Made by a program: the position numbers and the translations under genes. This document shows positions 10,562-21,530 of a DNA stretch of 64,000 bases, in pieces (the stretch's first letter is position 1; each line of letters opens with the position of its first letter). This DNA comes from Portulaca oleracea (Eukaryota > Streptophyta > Magnoliopsida > Caryophyllales > Portulacaceae). The notes under the pieces were generated by a model. The model was not told the origin of the DNA, did no database searches, and worked only from the letters and a program-made list of their open reading frames with translations. The stretch lies in assembly GCA_029582165.1 (NCBI GenBank), contig CM055891.1, forward strand, positions 33,436,048 through 33,500,047, written 5' to 3'.

Positions 10562-13500
10562 ATGGCGTCCTTGGCAGCTCCTTCTTGTCCAGTCGTGGCC
10601 AATTCCAAATGTCGTCGTCCAACTTCCGCCATTGTCTCTCCTCTTCCAGCTTCTCCTTCCCTCAAATTCTCATCTCTAACCTTCAATTCTCTTCGCTCCA
10701 ATCAATTTATATCTCGCTCTCTTTCTCCTAATCACTCCTCCCACAATCGCCGTGTTCTTCCCTCTTTTGTGGTAATGCGTCTCTCTTTGATTCTATGGTG
10801 TGATTTAGAGTGTAGAATTGGAAAGTTTTTAGGTTTGATTAGGGAAAAGATTAGCTAGCTGGAAGTTTTTGGAGCGATTTCTATGGTTAATTTGGTTGCG
10901 ATTGTGGGAATGTGGGGATTGCAGTGCTTAATGGTATACAGACAATCGATGTGTCTTGGATTTTACATTGTTGATTTCTAGGGTTAATCTGGTTGTGCAT
11001 AAATGAAATTGGAATTTGAACTGTTTTTATATCTTGTTGCGATTTGGGAATGCGGGGTTTGCAGGGCTTAGCGGTATACAGACAATGGATGTGTCTTGGA
11101 CTTTGCATTGTTGATTTCTAGGGTTAATCTGGTTGTGCGAAAATGAAATTGGAATTTGAAATGTATGAAGGTGAATTGGCTATGAACAAGATTGATTGAT
11201 TGATCACATTTTGTTTGATTGGCAGGTAATGGCATCTAGTGGTGAGTCCAGGCCCTTGAAGGTTATGATTTCAGGTGCTCCCGCATCTGGTAAAGGAACG
11301 CAATGTGAGCTCATAACTGGGAAAGTAAGTTGCACTCATTTCACCTTTTGAAAAGCTGATGTCATGAATATTGCCATATTGGGATAGGATACTGGATACG
11401 TGGTGCTGCTTTTAGTTGGATTTGGATGTTGATTAGGAGATAGAGATTCGATGGATTGTGTATATGTTCAAAGTTTTGTTGCAATTCAATGATTCCTTGT
11501 AAAGGCGGAATTTTCGTTTGATGGGATGTTGGGATAGAAGTTATCAACATCACTCTTACCCCGTCATTATAATCTTTTATTAGCCTTAGTTTTGTGCTGT
11601 TTAAGACTTACAGATTGGTGTCTGATTGTAATGTAAAGGTTTTCCTTAGCGCTAGCAAACATTCGGGTCTGAGTCAAATTGATGTTCGGACCTGGTTGTT
11701 TTTGGGGTCACACCAGGTCGGACAGTTCAAATAGAACTAAATCCGGGTCAAAATGGGGTTCAGACGGGACAATAGGAAAAAGAGCAACATTATGTCAGAA
11801 TATTTGGTCAATGTCAAAACTAGGACGAAAAATCAATGTCCTAACCTAATTTTTTTTCCAGACAATTTCGGGTTAGACAAAACTTTTCCAGCTCTAGTTT
11901 TCCCAAAAATTAGAAGTTGTAACGATTGTAAAACTTTTATGACAAACCTATCAGCCCCAGTTTTTTGTGTTTCAGATCTTTGGTACCATGCATGGATCAA
12001 TGTTGATACATGTGTACTGTTTGTGGCTATGGTCTCCTTAACTGCACTTTGGTTTCCTTCCAGAAGAATTTTTATGGTTTGATTTTAAAGTTCACTGTAT
12101 GATTCCTCGTTATGTAACTCCCCCTGAAGATAACAGATTGAGTCGGGTCATCTTCATGTGTGCAGTATGGTTTGGTGCACATTGCTGCTGGGGATTTGCT
12201 TAGGGCAGAGATTGCATCTGGAAGTGAAAATGGAAAGCAAGCTAAGGAATTCATGGAGAAAGGACAATTGGTTCCCGATGAAATTGTTGTCAAGGTAAAT
12301 TGCTGAATCTCACTTTGATCATGTATTGAGTTTTCTCATAAAGATTTTTTTGTGACTTTGTTTCTTGTGATGTAGATGGTGAAAGATCGTTTGACGCAGC
12401 CAGATTCACAAGAGAAGGGGTGGCTTCTGGATGGATATCCTCGGAGCATGTCTCAAGCAGTTGCTCTTAAGGAATTCGGGATCCAGCCTGAACTGTTCAT
12501 TTTATTGGATGTAAGGTTTTTGTTGATCTTTGACATACATCCTTCTTAAAATCATGTCAATAAGCACATTCATCTGATCTTTCATTTTCATCCCAGTTAA
12601 TTATGAAAGAATTTTAAGAATCATAGATGGTTTCTAGCTTTTAGACGTGTTTGTTTCATCTGCAAATCATTATTTTCTATCCTTTGTTTCTGCCTTTCTG
12701 TATTTCATCCGCCACTTCTCGCTAAAGGTTACGGGATAAACTAGGGATGTCTAGGGATAAACTGCCTTATTGTTATTTGTAATTAACTAAAAAGCGTTTG
12801 TGAATATAAAAGCTTCTGCAATAGCAGATTAGCCTTAGGACACTAAGATCAAAGACTTAACCTTTTTCTGAATATATGCTGATGGTATCATGTTAGTATC
12901 TTAATTTACGCTGCATTTCCATTATTCTCTGCAGGTACCTGAAGAACTACTCGTTGAAAGGGTTGTTGGACGAAGGCTAGACCCTGTTACCGGAAAGATA
13001 TACCACTTAAAGTATTCCCCTCCCGAGAATGATGAGATTGCCGCCCGACTGACCCAACGATTTGATGATACCGAGGAAAAGGTTTGACAATATACCGATA
13101 TTAATGATCATAATTCTGCTGCTGCTGCTGTTTCTTTTGTAAATGTGCCTTTGATTTGAGCGTCTTCATTTTGATATCAGGTAAAGCTACGTTTGCAAAC
13201 TTACCATCAAAATGTGGAAGCCGTACTCTCCATGTACCAAGACATACTTGTCAAGGCATGTCCTCTTTGCTCTAGCTTCTGTTGCACATTAGATATGCTC
13301 TATTCATGTGATTGCTTGCATATAAGATTTGTTATATCTTTGTCTGATTATTTGGTCGTCTCGCTTGGCCTCTTCCATGCAAAATACAGTCACACATCCT
13401 GAAAATAGCTAATACATATGAATTTGGGCTTCGGCTCCAACTTACTAGCAGACTAGTCAAGCAAAAGTTCCACTTGCTTTTGTCCATGGTTCAATGTTTT

Positions 13501-14142
13501 TAGGGGATTAGGTTAGTCATATTAGCATGCTATAGTCCTTGGGGTACATCAGTAGAGGATACACTTGCAAAATTGCACCCCGTTCTTTTATGCGGCTAGC
13601 AGGCTGTGTGTCACACCGCACCGCAACTTTCCATATTCCACCACAATCTACCACAACCACAACCCACCACAATCTATTTTTTCTAATTTAATGTATCTTT
13701 TTATTAAAAGTTAAAACTTTCCATATTCCACCACAACCCACCACAACTTTCCTGAACCCACCACAATCCACCACAACTTTTCCCAACCCACCACAATTTC
13801 TCCACACCGTACAGCAGCCAGCCGTATAAAAGAACGGGGCCGTAATGAGTTTATTTTGGGATAATTTGTCCATGGATAAGACTGAAAGACCTGAGAAATT
13901 CAGTCCGACACCAGCGAAACGCTCCAATCCATTGGATCTACCTTGGTTTCCAATCTGTGGTGTTCATAAGACATGCTTAAAAGATGGAAAACAACTAAAC
14001 GAATGATGAATATTGAGGAAGCGTTGTGTACGAGCTGCAGGTTGACGGAAGTACTACCAAAACAGATGTATTCGCTCAGATCGACAAGGCTTTGTCGAAA
14101 CTCGCAGAAGAAAAGGCTTCTGCTGGATCAGTGCCTGCTTAG
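10562..14142 (+). CDS. AMK2: Adenylate kinase, plastid-targeted
   Basis: Seven phase-0 exons: 10562-10771, 11226-11324, 12166-12294, 12376-12510, 12935-13081, 13181-13255, 14041-14142; 298 residues. It catalyses ATP + AMP to 2 ADP. Residues 1 to about 75 are Ser/Pro/Arg-rich without acidic residues, a chloroplast transit peptide. The core shows the P-loop ISGAPASGKGTQCE, the AMP site IAAGDLLRAEIASG, the DGYPRS motif, ERVVGRRLDPVTGKIYH and the lid to RLTQRFDDTEEK. The C-terminus (VDGSTTKTDVFAQIDKALSKL) matches the family. Intron 6 (13256-14040) begins GC, not GT, with AAG|GC; the protein is continuous only with this donor. All other introns are GT-AG. Intron 1 contains a 135-bp tandem duplication, intron 2 a hAT MITE, intron 6 a Tourist-like MITE. 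Convergent with the CCR4-like gene, as in Arabidopsis by my recollection. Confidence 0.94.
10893..11161. repeat. Tandem duplication in intron 1 of adenylate kinase gene
   Basis: Two copies of about 130 bp (about 10893-11023 and 11037-11161) share GGTATACAGACAAT, GATGTGTCTTGGA, TTGTTGATTTCTAGGGTTAA and TGAAATTGGAATTTGAA. They are direct and nearly adjacent, and wholly intronic. Confidence 0.8.
11647..11896. mobile_element. hAT-like MITE in adenylate kinase intron 2
   Basis: Ends TAGCGCTAGCAAAC and (reverse complement) TAGAGCTGGAAAAG fit the TAGNGCTGGCAAA terminus seen in many plant hAT MITEs. The flanking 8-mers GTTTTCCT (11639-11646) and GTTTTCCC (11897-11904) are a near-perfect target duplication. 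The same family occurs at 42309-42580 and 57454-57751; all share repeated CGGGTC/GGACGA/GTCCGAAT motifs. Confidence 0.8.
13575..13841. mobile_element. Tourist-like MITE in GC-AG intron of adenylate kinase
   Basis: Inverted ends CCCCGTTCTTTTATGCGGC and GCCGTATAAAAGAACGGGGCC bracket a CCACAA-rich core. Same family as copies at 19.7, 24.6, 36.0, 45.3, 50.4 and 57.0 kb. The TTA/TAA target site seen at the cleaner copies points to the PIF/Harbinger superfamily. Confidence 0.75.
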
Positions 14143-15009
14143 ATGTGCTGGATCGGACATACATACATACATTTGTGGATGTCAAGTCGTCGCTCGTTGT
14201 TCTTGCTTATTTATTTACAGCATATTCTTTGTAGAAATTTTTTGGTGGGTGTATATACAGATACATTCTTCAGCTTCATCAAAAAAAATTTCTTCCCCAT
14301 TGTAGATAATGTCAAGCTCTGAAGCCTGCGGCCACTATGTATGACATGCTTTTCTGAATCATTTGTAGTGTTTGTCTGAATCATTTGTAGTGTTGCAATG
14401 TTTCAAATGGATCCAGCAAAAACTGGTTAATGTATGTAGATTGTTATAGTAATATAAATGATTTAGAACTTTTAATCATCTACCGTAATAACCATTTTTA
14501 TCACAAATTGTACCATAACTTATTGTGTCATACCACATCATATCACATTTTACCATATCATATCATTACTGTACTTTACTCACCTTGAAAAAGAACATAA
14601 GCCCCCTATTGGTAACAAGTTTCCAAGCGCTTTTTGAGGGCAAGTAAATTTTTGACCAAAGTTTTAAAAAATTATTATTTTTATGAAAGTATTTTTGATT
14701 GTGAGTTTAATGATATTAGTTTTATAAAGTAGACAATTATGTATATGGATACTCATGACTTCCTAGTCAATATCATGTGTTTGCTTAAATTAAACAAGTC
14801 CACAAGCTGAAATTTCCTCGTTTTTTCCCATCAAAAATTGTCAATTTCTATATTACTTATCTAAAGAGAATAATACACGTTCCATTAATTAATACTTACA
14901 AAAAAAAGAGAAAAGAATTAAAGAATGGATGTACAAAACGAAGAAAAGTATTCCCCGTAAAAAACAAAAAAGACCCGGTCAAATTTCCATCGGAGTCGCA
15001 AAGAAGCGG
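14143..15009. other. Convergent intergenic region
   Basis: This is the 3' flank of both the adenylate kinase gene and the receptor kinase gene. A short ACCATATCAT-type tract near 14480-14590 may be a relic of the Tourist-like family. Poly(A)-signal-like AT-rich DNA fills the rest, with no coding potential. Confidence 0.5.
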
Positions 15010-17427
15010 TCATGACAAAGACGACACGGTGGACGACTGCGGCGAAAACGAAAAGGGCGCCAAACACGCCGCCACGGCACTCTCCAGACACCCGACCACC
15101 TCCGTCATTGTCGGGCGGCACCGCCCTTCTGGGTGCACGCAGTGCGCCGCCAGATTCCCAACACAGTTGACGGCCTCGATCTCCACCGGTGTCGGCGGCG
15201 GCACGTGGGGGTCCAACACCCTGTGGAGCTCCTCCCGTACGACGTACGGCACCACGAACTCCACCACGTTCCGGTACAGCCCGTCCTCGCCAACGTGGAT
15301 CGCCCTGAGCCCCGTCAGCAGCTCCAGCAGGACCACCCCGAAGCTGTACACGTCGGATTTTGTCGTCAGCCGGTGTAGCCGGTAGTACTCCGGGTCCACA
15401 TACCCGAACGTCCCCGCGGCCCATTGGTCCACGTGGGCCTCCCCCTCCTGGGGACCCATTAGGGACAGCCCGAAGTCGGATACCTTGGCTGCCCCGTGGC
15501 CGTCAAGGAGGATGTTGGACGGCTTGATGTCGCGGTGGATGATGGTGGGCCGAGCGTACTCGTGGAGGTACTCGATCCCCCGGGCCGCGTCGAGTGCCGC
15601 CTGGAACCGGGCGGCCCACGAGGCGGACAGCGGGGAGGAGGATTTGAGTCTGTGGAGGTGGTCGTGGAGGGTGCCGTTGGACATGTACTCGTACACGAGG
15701 ACGCGCTCGTCCGCATCCTCGTGGAACCCGTACAGCCGTACCAGGTGCTTGTGGTTCAGCCGCGACAGGAACTCGAGTTCCGCCAGGAACGCGCTGTCCT
15801 GGTCTTCCTTCTGTCGACGGCGGTTGTTGTTGTTGTCTTCTGTTATGGCGGCGGCGGAGTGTGACACGTGGAGCTCGGCACGCTTGATCGCGACTTCTCG
15901 CCCGTCGGACAATGTGGCCCGGTAGACAGACCCGAAGCTTCCGATCCCAATCCGGTGGGCCGGGGAGAAGTTGTCGGTCACGTGGAGGAGTGTCTCCAGG
16001 GAGAACTCCTCCAAGATCCCGCCGTTGCCGAGGCTGTACATGTGACTCAGCCTCTTCTGCAGCACGGGTTGTGGCAGACCTAGTGGTCCCGCCACCGATT
16101 CGCCGGCTTCCACGTCATCATCCTCCCCTTCCACGTCGCCCATCGGGCCCGAGTCATGGACCCGGCTGCTACCCCTTCTTAACCGGCGAAACCTTGTCAG
16201 TGAAAAAACAATTGTGGCTAACAAAGAAGCTGATCCTAGACATCCTACCACTAGCAAAACCACCATCTTAGCATTCCACCTGCGGCTTGAACCGTTGGAC
16301 CCCAATCTCGAACCATCCTGAGCCGGACTCGGACCCAGACCAGGCCCCGGTGGTGTTACTGGGCCGGGGCAAAGCGGGCAAACCATAAGCCCAGGCCCAC
16401 AAAATGCACCACTCCCCGGCAAAGCACCACATGATGATGAACATTCAGCTGTACACTCTCCAGGCATCACTCTGTCAAAAACCGAGGAAAAATCACTGCC
16501 ATTGTTATTCAATGACAGACTTTCATTTCCCCAGCAAACCAACGAGAAATTCGACGTAAGAACCCCACAGAAAACACCTTCTTTTGCCGAGATTCCGATG
16601 AAAGAATCCTCATTCAAACTCTTCGGAATCTCAAAATTGTTCCTCCCCCAGCAAACTACTGTTCCATTGCTGCTCCTTACTGCACATCCTCGATCATCTC
16701 CCAATGCCAAACCCATGAACTCTCCTTCTGGGATCTTCCATTGATCAGTGCTTCTTCTTCCCCAGCATTCCACGGTTCGATTCTTCGACGATATCCCGCA
16801 AAGATTACCCGACCCGGCTGCGATCGCGGAGTAGTTTCCGGTCGGGTCGACATTAATGGAGGTTTTTCCTAAGCAAGAGATGTTGCCATTTGAATTCAAC
16901 CCACATACAAACTCATCCCCGACAGCAATGGCGGAAAATTTAGGGTGTGATTCGGAATCCGGGTTCGAATCCTTCTTCCATTGCCAACATTTGAGATCAT
17001 TATCAGTTAGCCCACAAACGTGAGAATTTCCCGCTTCGAGTTGGATCAAATTAGGTCCCCGATAAACCCTTTTGGGAGAAATGTTGTTCGAGTTGTTATT
17101 ACCCGAGAATCTCCAGCATTCCATGGTTGAATTTGATGAAGATTGAGTCGGAGATGTGTACGCGCAGAGAAACCCTCTCCCACCCACGATTCGAGAGTAT
17201 GAAACATTCCCAAATCCAATGGGATTTCGGAGAGGAATCGGAAAACTGGAGCAGTTGATGAAGGACTGCTGGTTGGGAGAAGGAATCAGTGCGCAAATTA
17301 GGGTTTGATTGGGGGTAATGGTGGAGATTGAGACAGTTGATAGGGAGTGAACTTGAGGGGGAGAAGAACAGATGAAGAAGAAGGCTAGGAAGAGGGAAAA
17401 GGAGGTGAGTTTGGTTGAGGAAGCCAT
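15010..17427 (-). CDS. CCR4: CRINKLY4-related receptor-like kinase
   Basis: Intronless, 805 residues from ATG 17427. A signal peptide spans about 1-29 (LFLAFFFICSS). The ectodomain (about 30-350) has degenerate RCC1-like/crinkly repeats with recurring CG and CW motifs (HVCGL, FVCGLN, NLCGIS, VECWG, VVCWG, LVCWG). It is followed by a short Cys-rich segment (CTAECSSSCGALPGSGAFCG) and a Pro/Gly hinge. One TM lies at about 388-410. The Ser/Thr kinase runs about 490-770 with GIGSFGSVY, VAIK, HRDIKPSNILL, SDFGL and GTFGYVDPEYY, so it should be catalytically active. CR4-family kinases act in epidermal and root patterning. The frame extends 71 residues upstream to 17640, but the signal peptide after 17427 fixes the start. 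The 3' half is markedly GC-rich compared with the 5' half and with all neighbours. Confidence 0.93.
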   Translation of the reverse strand: MASSTKLTSFSLFLAFFFICSSPPQVHSLSTVSISTITPNQTLICALIPSPNQQSFINCSSFPIPLRNPIGFGNVSYSRIVGGRGFLCAYTSPTQSSSNSTMECWRFSGNNNSNNISPKRVYRGPNLIQLEAGNSHVCGLTDNDLKCWQWKKDSNPDSESHPKFSAIAVGDEFVCGLNSNGNISCLGKTSINVDPTGNYSAIAAGSGNLCGISSKNRTVECWGRRSTDQWKIPEGEFMGLALGDDRGCAVRSSNGTVVCWGRNNFEIPKSLNEDSFIGISAKEGVFCGVLTSNFSLVCWGNESLSLNNNGSDFSSVFDRVMPGECTAECSSSCGALPGSGAFCGPGLMVCPLCPGPVTPPGPGLGPSPAQDGSRLGSNGSSRRWNAKMVVLLVVGCLGSASLLATIVFSLTRFRRLRRGSSRVHDSGPMGDVEGEDDDVEAGESVAGPLGLPQPVLQKRLSHMYSLGNGGILEEFSLETLLHVTDNFSPAHRIGIGSFGSVYRATLSDGREVAIKRAELHVSHSAAAITEDNNNNRRRQKEDQDSAFLAELEFLSRLNHKHLVRLYGFHEDADERVLVYEYMSNGTLHDHLHRLKSSSPLSASWAARFQAALDAARGIEYLHEYARPTIIHRDIKPSNILLDGHGAAKVSDFGLSLMGPQEGEAHVDQWAAGTFGYVDPEYYRLHRLTTKSDVYSFGVVLLELLTGLRAIHVGEDGLYRNVVEFVVPYVVREELHRVLDPHVPPPTPVEIEAVNCVGNLAAHCVHPEGRCRPTMTEVVGCLESAVAACLAPFSFSPQSSTVSSLS

Positions 17428-18161
17428 GGAAATGGAGGGTTCATATTTAGGTTGAAATGCAGAAAAAAATGAACTGTTTTTGAAGATGTTATAGCAGTAG
17501 TTATGGAAGTGGAGATGGAAGAAGAAGAAGAAGAAGAAACGCGTTAGATAGGAGAAGTATTCCTGGGGAAAGGAAGGAAGGAATGTGACCAGGTCAGAGT
17601 TTGAATCATGGATAATTAGGACATCACCTAATTCCATCATTAATTACTAATTAATGTTGACAAGGCACTGAATATACTAAACCACAACTAGAATACTTAT
17701 GGCAAAAAAAAAAAAAAAAACTAGTATACTTATGTTACTTGTGATGAAAATAATAGTGTTGATAGAGACGCGTCTGAATTTGCCAATTTGGGCAGGCATG
17801 CGGGTGGATTATGGGTCGGGCGATAATAAATTTGAATAGATATGGGTTAAATGTATTTCGAATTTGAATAAATATGAATGTTGTATTTTGGTTTAATAAA
17901 TTTTTCCGAATACTTGGAGTTGTTATTTGTCTCTAAATATGTTTTTTTTTGCACAATATAATAGTAAAAGAAGATTATTTTGTAGTAGCAATAAATTATT
18001 GTGAATATTTCAACTTAAAGTATAGAAATAACAAATGAATGAATTGCGTTTATAATCTAATCATCATGAATTCGAACGAAAAACTACAAATTCTAATAGA
18101 ATTGAAGTTTCAAAAATAAATGTTTCAGATCAAATTGACGGGTCAAGTTTGATCCACTACT

Positions 18162-18613
18162 TAGGGGTGAGCGGGACCGGGATCCCGGTAATTTTATGAG
18201 GTCCCGGTCCCGGTTGTAACCGGGAGCAAAGTTTTACTCCCGGTCCCGTTTGTGACCGGGAGCAAAGATTTGCTCCCGCTCCCAGTCCCACCGAGACCGG
18301 GAAATCAACCGGGAATTTTTAGTCCCAGTTTCCTTTTTTTTTTTTACCCATTATTTGATTTATTTCCATTCACAACCATTATAAATTATATAAGTTTTCT
18401 CTAATTTCACAAATGTGGGCTCCAATTTGTTTACATAGTTACTTTTCCCAAATTAAAATTACGCAATATCTAATACATAACTTTTTTAATCCGGAAAAAA
18501 ATACGCTAAGTTCGAAATAATAATAAATAAAATAGATCTAAAGAGCAAACAAATTTAAATTAAACAAGTTTATCAAACATCATGAAGCCATTTGATTTAA
18601 ATTATATATATAT

Positions 18614-18664
<51 letters not shown>

Positions 18665-18845
18665 CCGGGAATTGGGACCGGGACTGGGAAATGAAGTTAA
18701 GTCCCACTCCCGGTCCCGTTGTTGACCGGGACTTCATTTTTAGTCCCACTTCCGGTCCCTCTCCCACCGGGAACGGGATTTTGGGATCGGGACTTGACCG
18801 GGAGCGGGATGGGATCGGGATTCCCGGAATTTTTGCTCACCCCTG
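18162..18845. mobile_element. Non-autonomous hAT element, 684 bp, with perfect 8-bp TSD
   Basis: Left end TAGGGGTGAGCGGGACCGGG and right end (reverse complement CAGGGGTGAGCAAAAATTCC) form the inverted termini. CCACTACT flanks both sides (18154-18161 and 18846-18853). The interior is built from many CCGGGA/TCCCGG repeats and an (AT)n block at about 18603-18662. No transposase frame is present. Confidence 0.9.
18603..18662. repeat. (AT)n microsatellite inside hAT element
   Basis: Almost uninterrupted AT dinucleotides, about 30 units, with one G interruption near 18615. Confidence 0.9.
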
Positions 18846-18853
18846 CCACTACT

Positions 18854-19681
18854 TGTTAAAATTTGGATTGAGAAGATCGTGTTTAAAACTCAACATTTTC
18901 GGTCAGCTCGAATTCAGGTCGGGTTTACGGGGCGGGTCATATGACAGGTCATGCTTCCAGTCCAGTACTCCAGGTAAACTGATACACGGTAGGGATCGGA
19001 TTGGGTTAGCTAGGAAACTCGGCTGAGTCGGTGGTCCGAGTTTCAACGTTGACTCACGAGTTGCCTGTTGACTCGTTTAAACTGAGCTTACCAAACAATT
19101 GGGTAATTTAAGCATATGTGTCACCATCATGGGCTGGGAAATGGGCCGGGCCCATAACGGTTCTGGCTATTGCGTCATTTTAAAACCATCAATAACGGAT
19201 CAGATTAATAATAGCTAGATGTTAACAAGTTTGGTAGTTGGGTGTCATTCAATCCAATTTTTAATCTCAATCAAAAAATTAAACCAAAAATTCTCTTTGG
19301 TACACTGTTGACAATATTTTGAAAAAACTATTTATATAAAAATTTCAAAATATATTGGAATATTGAAAAGTATACCAGACTTTAGAGAAATTGTTCATGA
19401 GGACAATTCTATTAGGAGTGTGTTTGGTGGTGGAGGAAATAAGGAAAATCATTTTCAGAAAATGAATTTTCATCTTAGGTGTTTGACGATTAAGAAATGG
19501 ACAAACTCATATTTAATGAAAATAATTTTCCTCTTTCCATTATAACCTATCTGAATGAAAATTCAATTTTCTTATGCATTTTTTTTTCTCACACCAAATA
19601 AGAAAAAAATTGAATGAACAGTCAACTTTTTTTTTTTCCTTAAAATTTTATCAAACCAAACAAACTAACTAAACAATGAGT
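18854..19681. other. Intergenic with degenerate repeats
   Basis: GGTCGGGT-type motifs at about 18890-19050, then AT-rich DNA. About 19409-19665 (TGTTTGGTGG ... ACCAAAC) looks like a degraded copy of the 430-bp MITE family in the permease intron. No gene is seen. Confidence 0.4.
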
Positions 19682-19953
19682 CATGCTCTTTTATACGGCT
19701 GGTTAGCAGCGGTGTCACGACACACTGCACTTTATCAGAACCCACCACAATATACAAATCCACCACAATTTATGATAACCCACCACAATCAACTTTTTCA
19801 CATTTACCAATACAATTTATATTTATAAAAAACAAAACCCAACATCATTTACCAATAACCCACCATAATTCACCACAATTCCACCACACCCGTCATAATT
19901 CCACCACACCGCACCGTGCCATATCGCAACCAGCCGTATAAAAAAACAGGGCC
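19682..19953. mobile_element. Tourist-like MITE
   Basis: CTCTTTTATACGGCTGGTTA on the left and CCAGCCGTATAAAAAAACAG on the right are inverted partners around a CCACAATT-rich core. The left terminus is degraded. Same family as the copy at 13575. Confidence 0.7.
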
Positions 19954-21037
19954 GAAAAATACTTTACCAATATTTTCTTTCTTCTTTTTTTATTCTTTGC
20001 AGTTCAAACACACTACCCTCACTATACATTGGTAGTTTTGGAATGAATTCGTGTTATTCAATAACTACTATCCATAAATATTTGAAATTATAATAGTTAT
20101 TATGTCAAATCAACCTCCAAAAAATAATACTAAAACAAGGCACTATCAAAGAGCAAAAATATGATACTCAAAAACTTTAATTGTAGTAATTTTGCTTGAT
20201 TTTCTTGGTACGTCATGATATAATGTTTATGTGGATGAGTTTCATTCAAATTCTGAACGTCTATTTGCAAAAATAGAAGCTTCGTTCCTATTTCGAAGGA
20301 TTGAACCAAAGTATTTGACAAGTTCATGGAGAAAAGTCGGATAAAGACTTAATAGTCAAGGTTTTATATATGCAATAATATTAGTATTAATATATAGTCC
20401 AGATTCATCTGCACCAAAAAAAAAAAATATATATATATATATAGTCCAGATTCATGCAATACTGACATCGTATGACATTGGTTAATTGACTTAATTGAGT
20501 GAAATAATTGATTGGTTGTATGTAACAAATACCTCTTATTCAGGTCTGGCTCTGATATCATGTGGAGTCATTTCAACCAAAAGTTTAAGCTAATGATTAA
20601 AGCCCCATGAATGGTTTTATACTCTAACAAATGGACAATAGAAATAAGAGATTATTGTGCTGAATTTTCAATCAAGCTGATAAAATCGGAGTGAAAAATG
20701 TATGATCATGCATTTATGTCTTTTAACAAAGCAAGAAGAGACTATGAAATCAAGAGTAATTGTGTAAAATCCAGACGAAAGATGTATAATGTATTTATGT
20801 ATGATAATTTACTATGAAGTATGATCCTTTATGTAAGATATCATATTCTTTTTCTACACTAGGACAAAATTTTGAAGTATTGATTTTAGTTTCAGTAAAA
20901 AAAAGAAAAGAATAGAGAAAAAGAAAGAACAAATCCTATCAAAGTTCTCCAAGAATACAGAAACACTTGCTCAGCTAGTCAACTCCCATTTGTTGTGTAA
21001 TTAACTGAATATACTAATGTAATTATGTAACACATGT
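19954..21037. other. Intergenic, AT-rich
   Basis: A short duplicated segment, ATATATAGTCCAGATTCAT, at about 20390 and 20437 brackets an A/AT run. No coding potential is seen up to the tRNA gene. Confidence 0.45.
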
Positions 21038-21120
21038 GCTGGTTTGCCCGAGTGGTTAAGGGGGAAGACTTAAGATCTTCTGCACATAAGTGCGCATGGG
21101 TTCGAACCCCATAGCCAGCA
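21038..21120 (+). tRNA. tRNA-Leu (anticodon UAA)
   Basis: Eighty-three bases, no intron. Acceptor stem GCTGGTT pairs with AGCCAGC (one G-U). The A box TGCCCGAGTGGTTAAGG, anticodon arm GAAGA-CTTAAGA-TCTTC with anticodon TAA, long variable arm TGCACATAAGTGCGC and B box GGGTTCGAACCCC are all intact, with discriminator A. The long variable arm is diagnostic of a class II tRNA; with the UAA anticodon it reads UUA codons. CCA is not encoded, as expected for a nuclear gene. It stands alone, about 410 bases upstream of the first defensin-like gene. Confidence 0.95.
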
Positions 21121-21205
21121 TTTTTCTAACTACATTTTTTTGGCTGAGAAAACAATTGATATTCATCAGAAATCGGAGCTTTTGAAGACTAAAATTCAAG
21201 ATCCA

Positions 21206-21400
21206 TTCTTAAAATAAATAAGGCATAAAATCATCAGATAATGAATATGTGTAATTCTTCCAAAATGAATGTATGTGGACAATTTATAAAAATAAGCTTT
21301 ACTTTACTTTATAAAAATATAAATATGTGTAATTCTTCCAAAATGAATGTATGTGGACAATTTTCTTAAAACAAATAAGGCATAAAATCATCAGATAATT
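21206..21400. repeat. Nested direct duplication upstream of defensin-like gene 1
   Basis: AATATGTGTAATTCTTCC plus the following 23 bases occurs at about 21243 and 21321. A second unit, AAATAAGGCATAAAATCATC, occurs at about 21217 and 21373 outside it. The order A-B-x-B-A' (direct repeats) indicates local slippage or template switching in the promoter region. Confidence 0.8.
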
Positions 21401-21460
21401 ATCAGATCCATCAAAAATACAATGTATTTGCATCATATCAAATCAAATTCATCATATCCC

Positions 21461-21467
21461 TATAAAT
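21461..21467 (+). promoter_or_regulatory. TATA box of defensin-like gene 1
   Basis: TATAAATA within CCCTATAAATAAACC, 70 bases before the ATG at 21531. Spacing is typical for a compact plant promoter with a short 5' UTR. Confidence 0.65.
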
Positions 21468-21530
21468 AAACCATATGATAAAATGTGTTTTCTTTTTATA
21501 TTGAGTCATCTACCTCTTAAACCATCAAAA

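Noticed and set aside
15029..16271. Several long plus-strand frames across the receptor kinase
   Set aside because: They are shadows of the GC-rich minus-strand kinase coding sequence, with no domains of their own.
17428..17640. 71-residue N-terminal extension of the CCR4-like reading frame
   Set aside because: It has no family similarity, and a proper signal peptide begins at the internal ATG 17427, so the extension is open 5' UTR.
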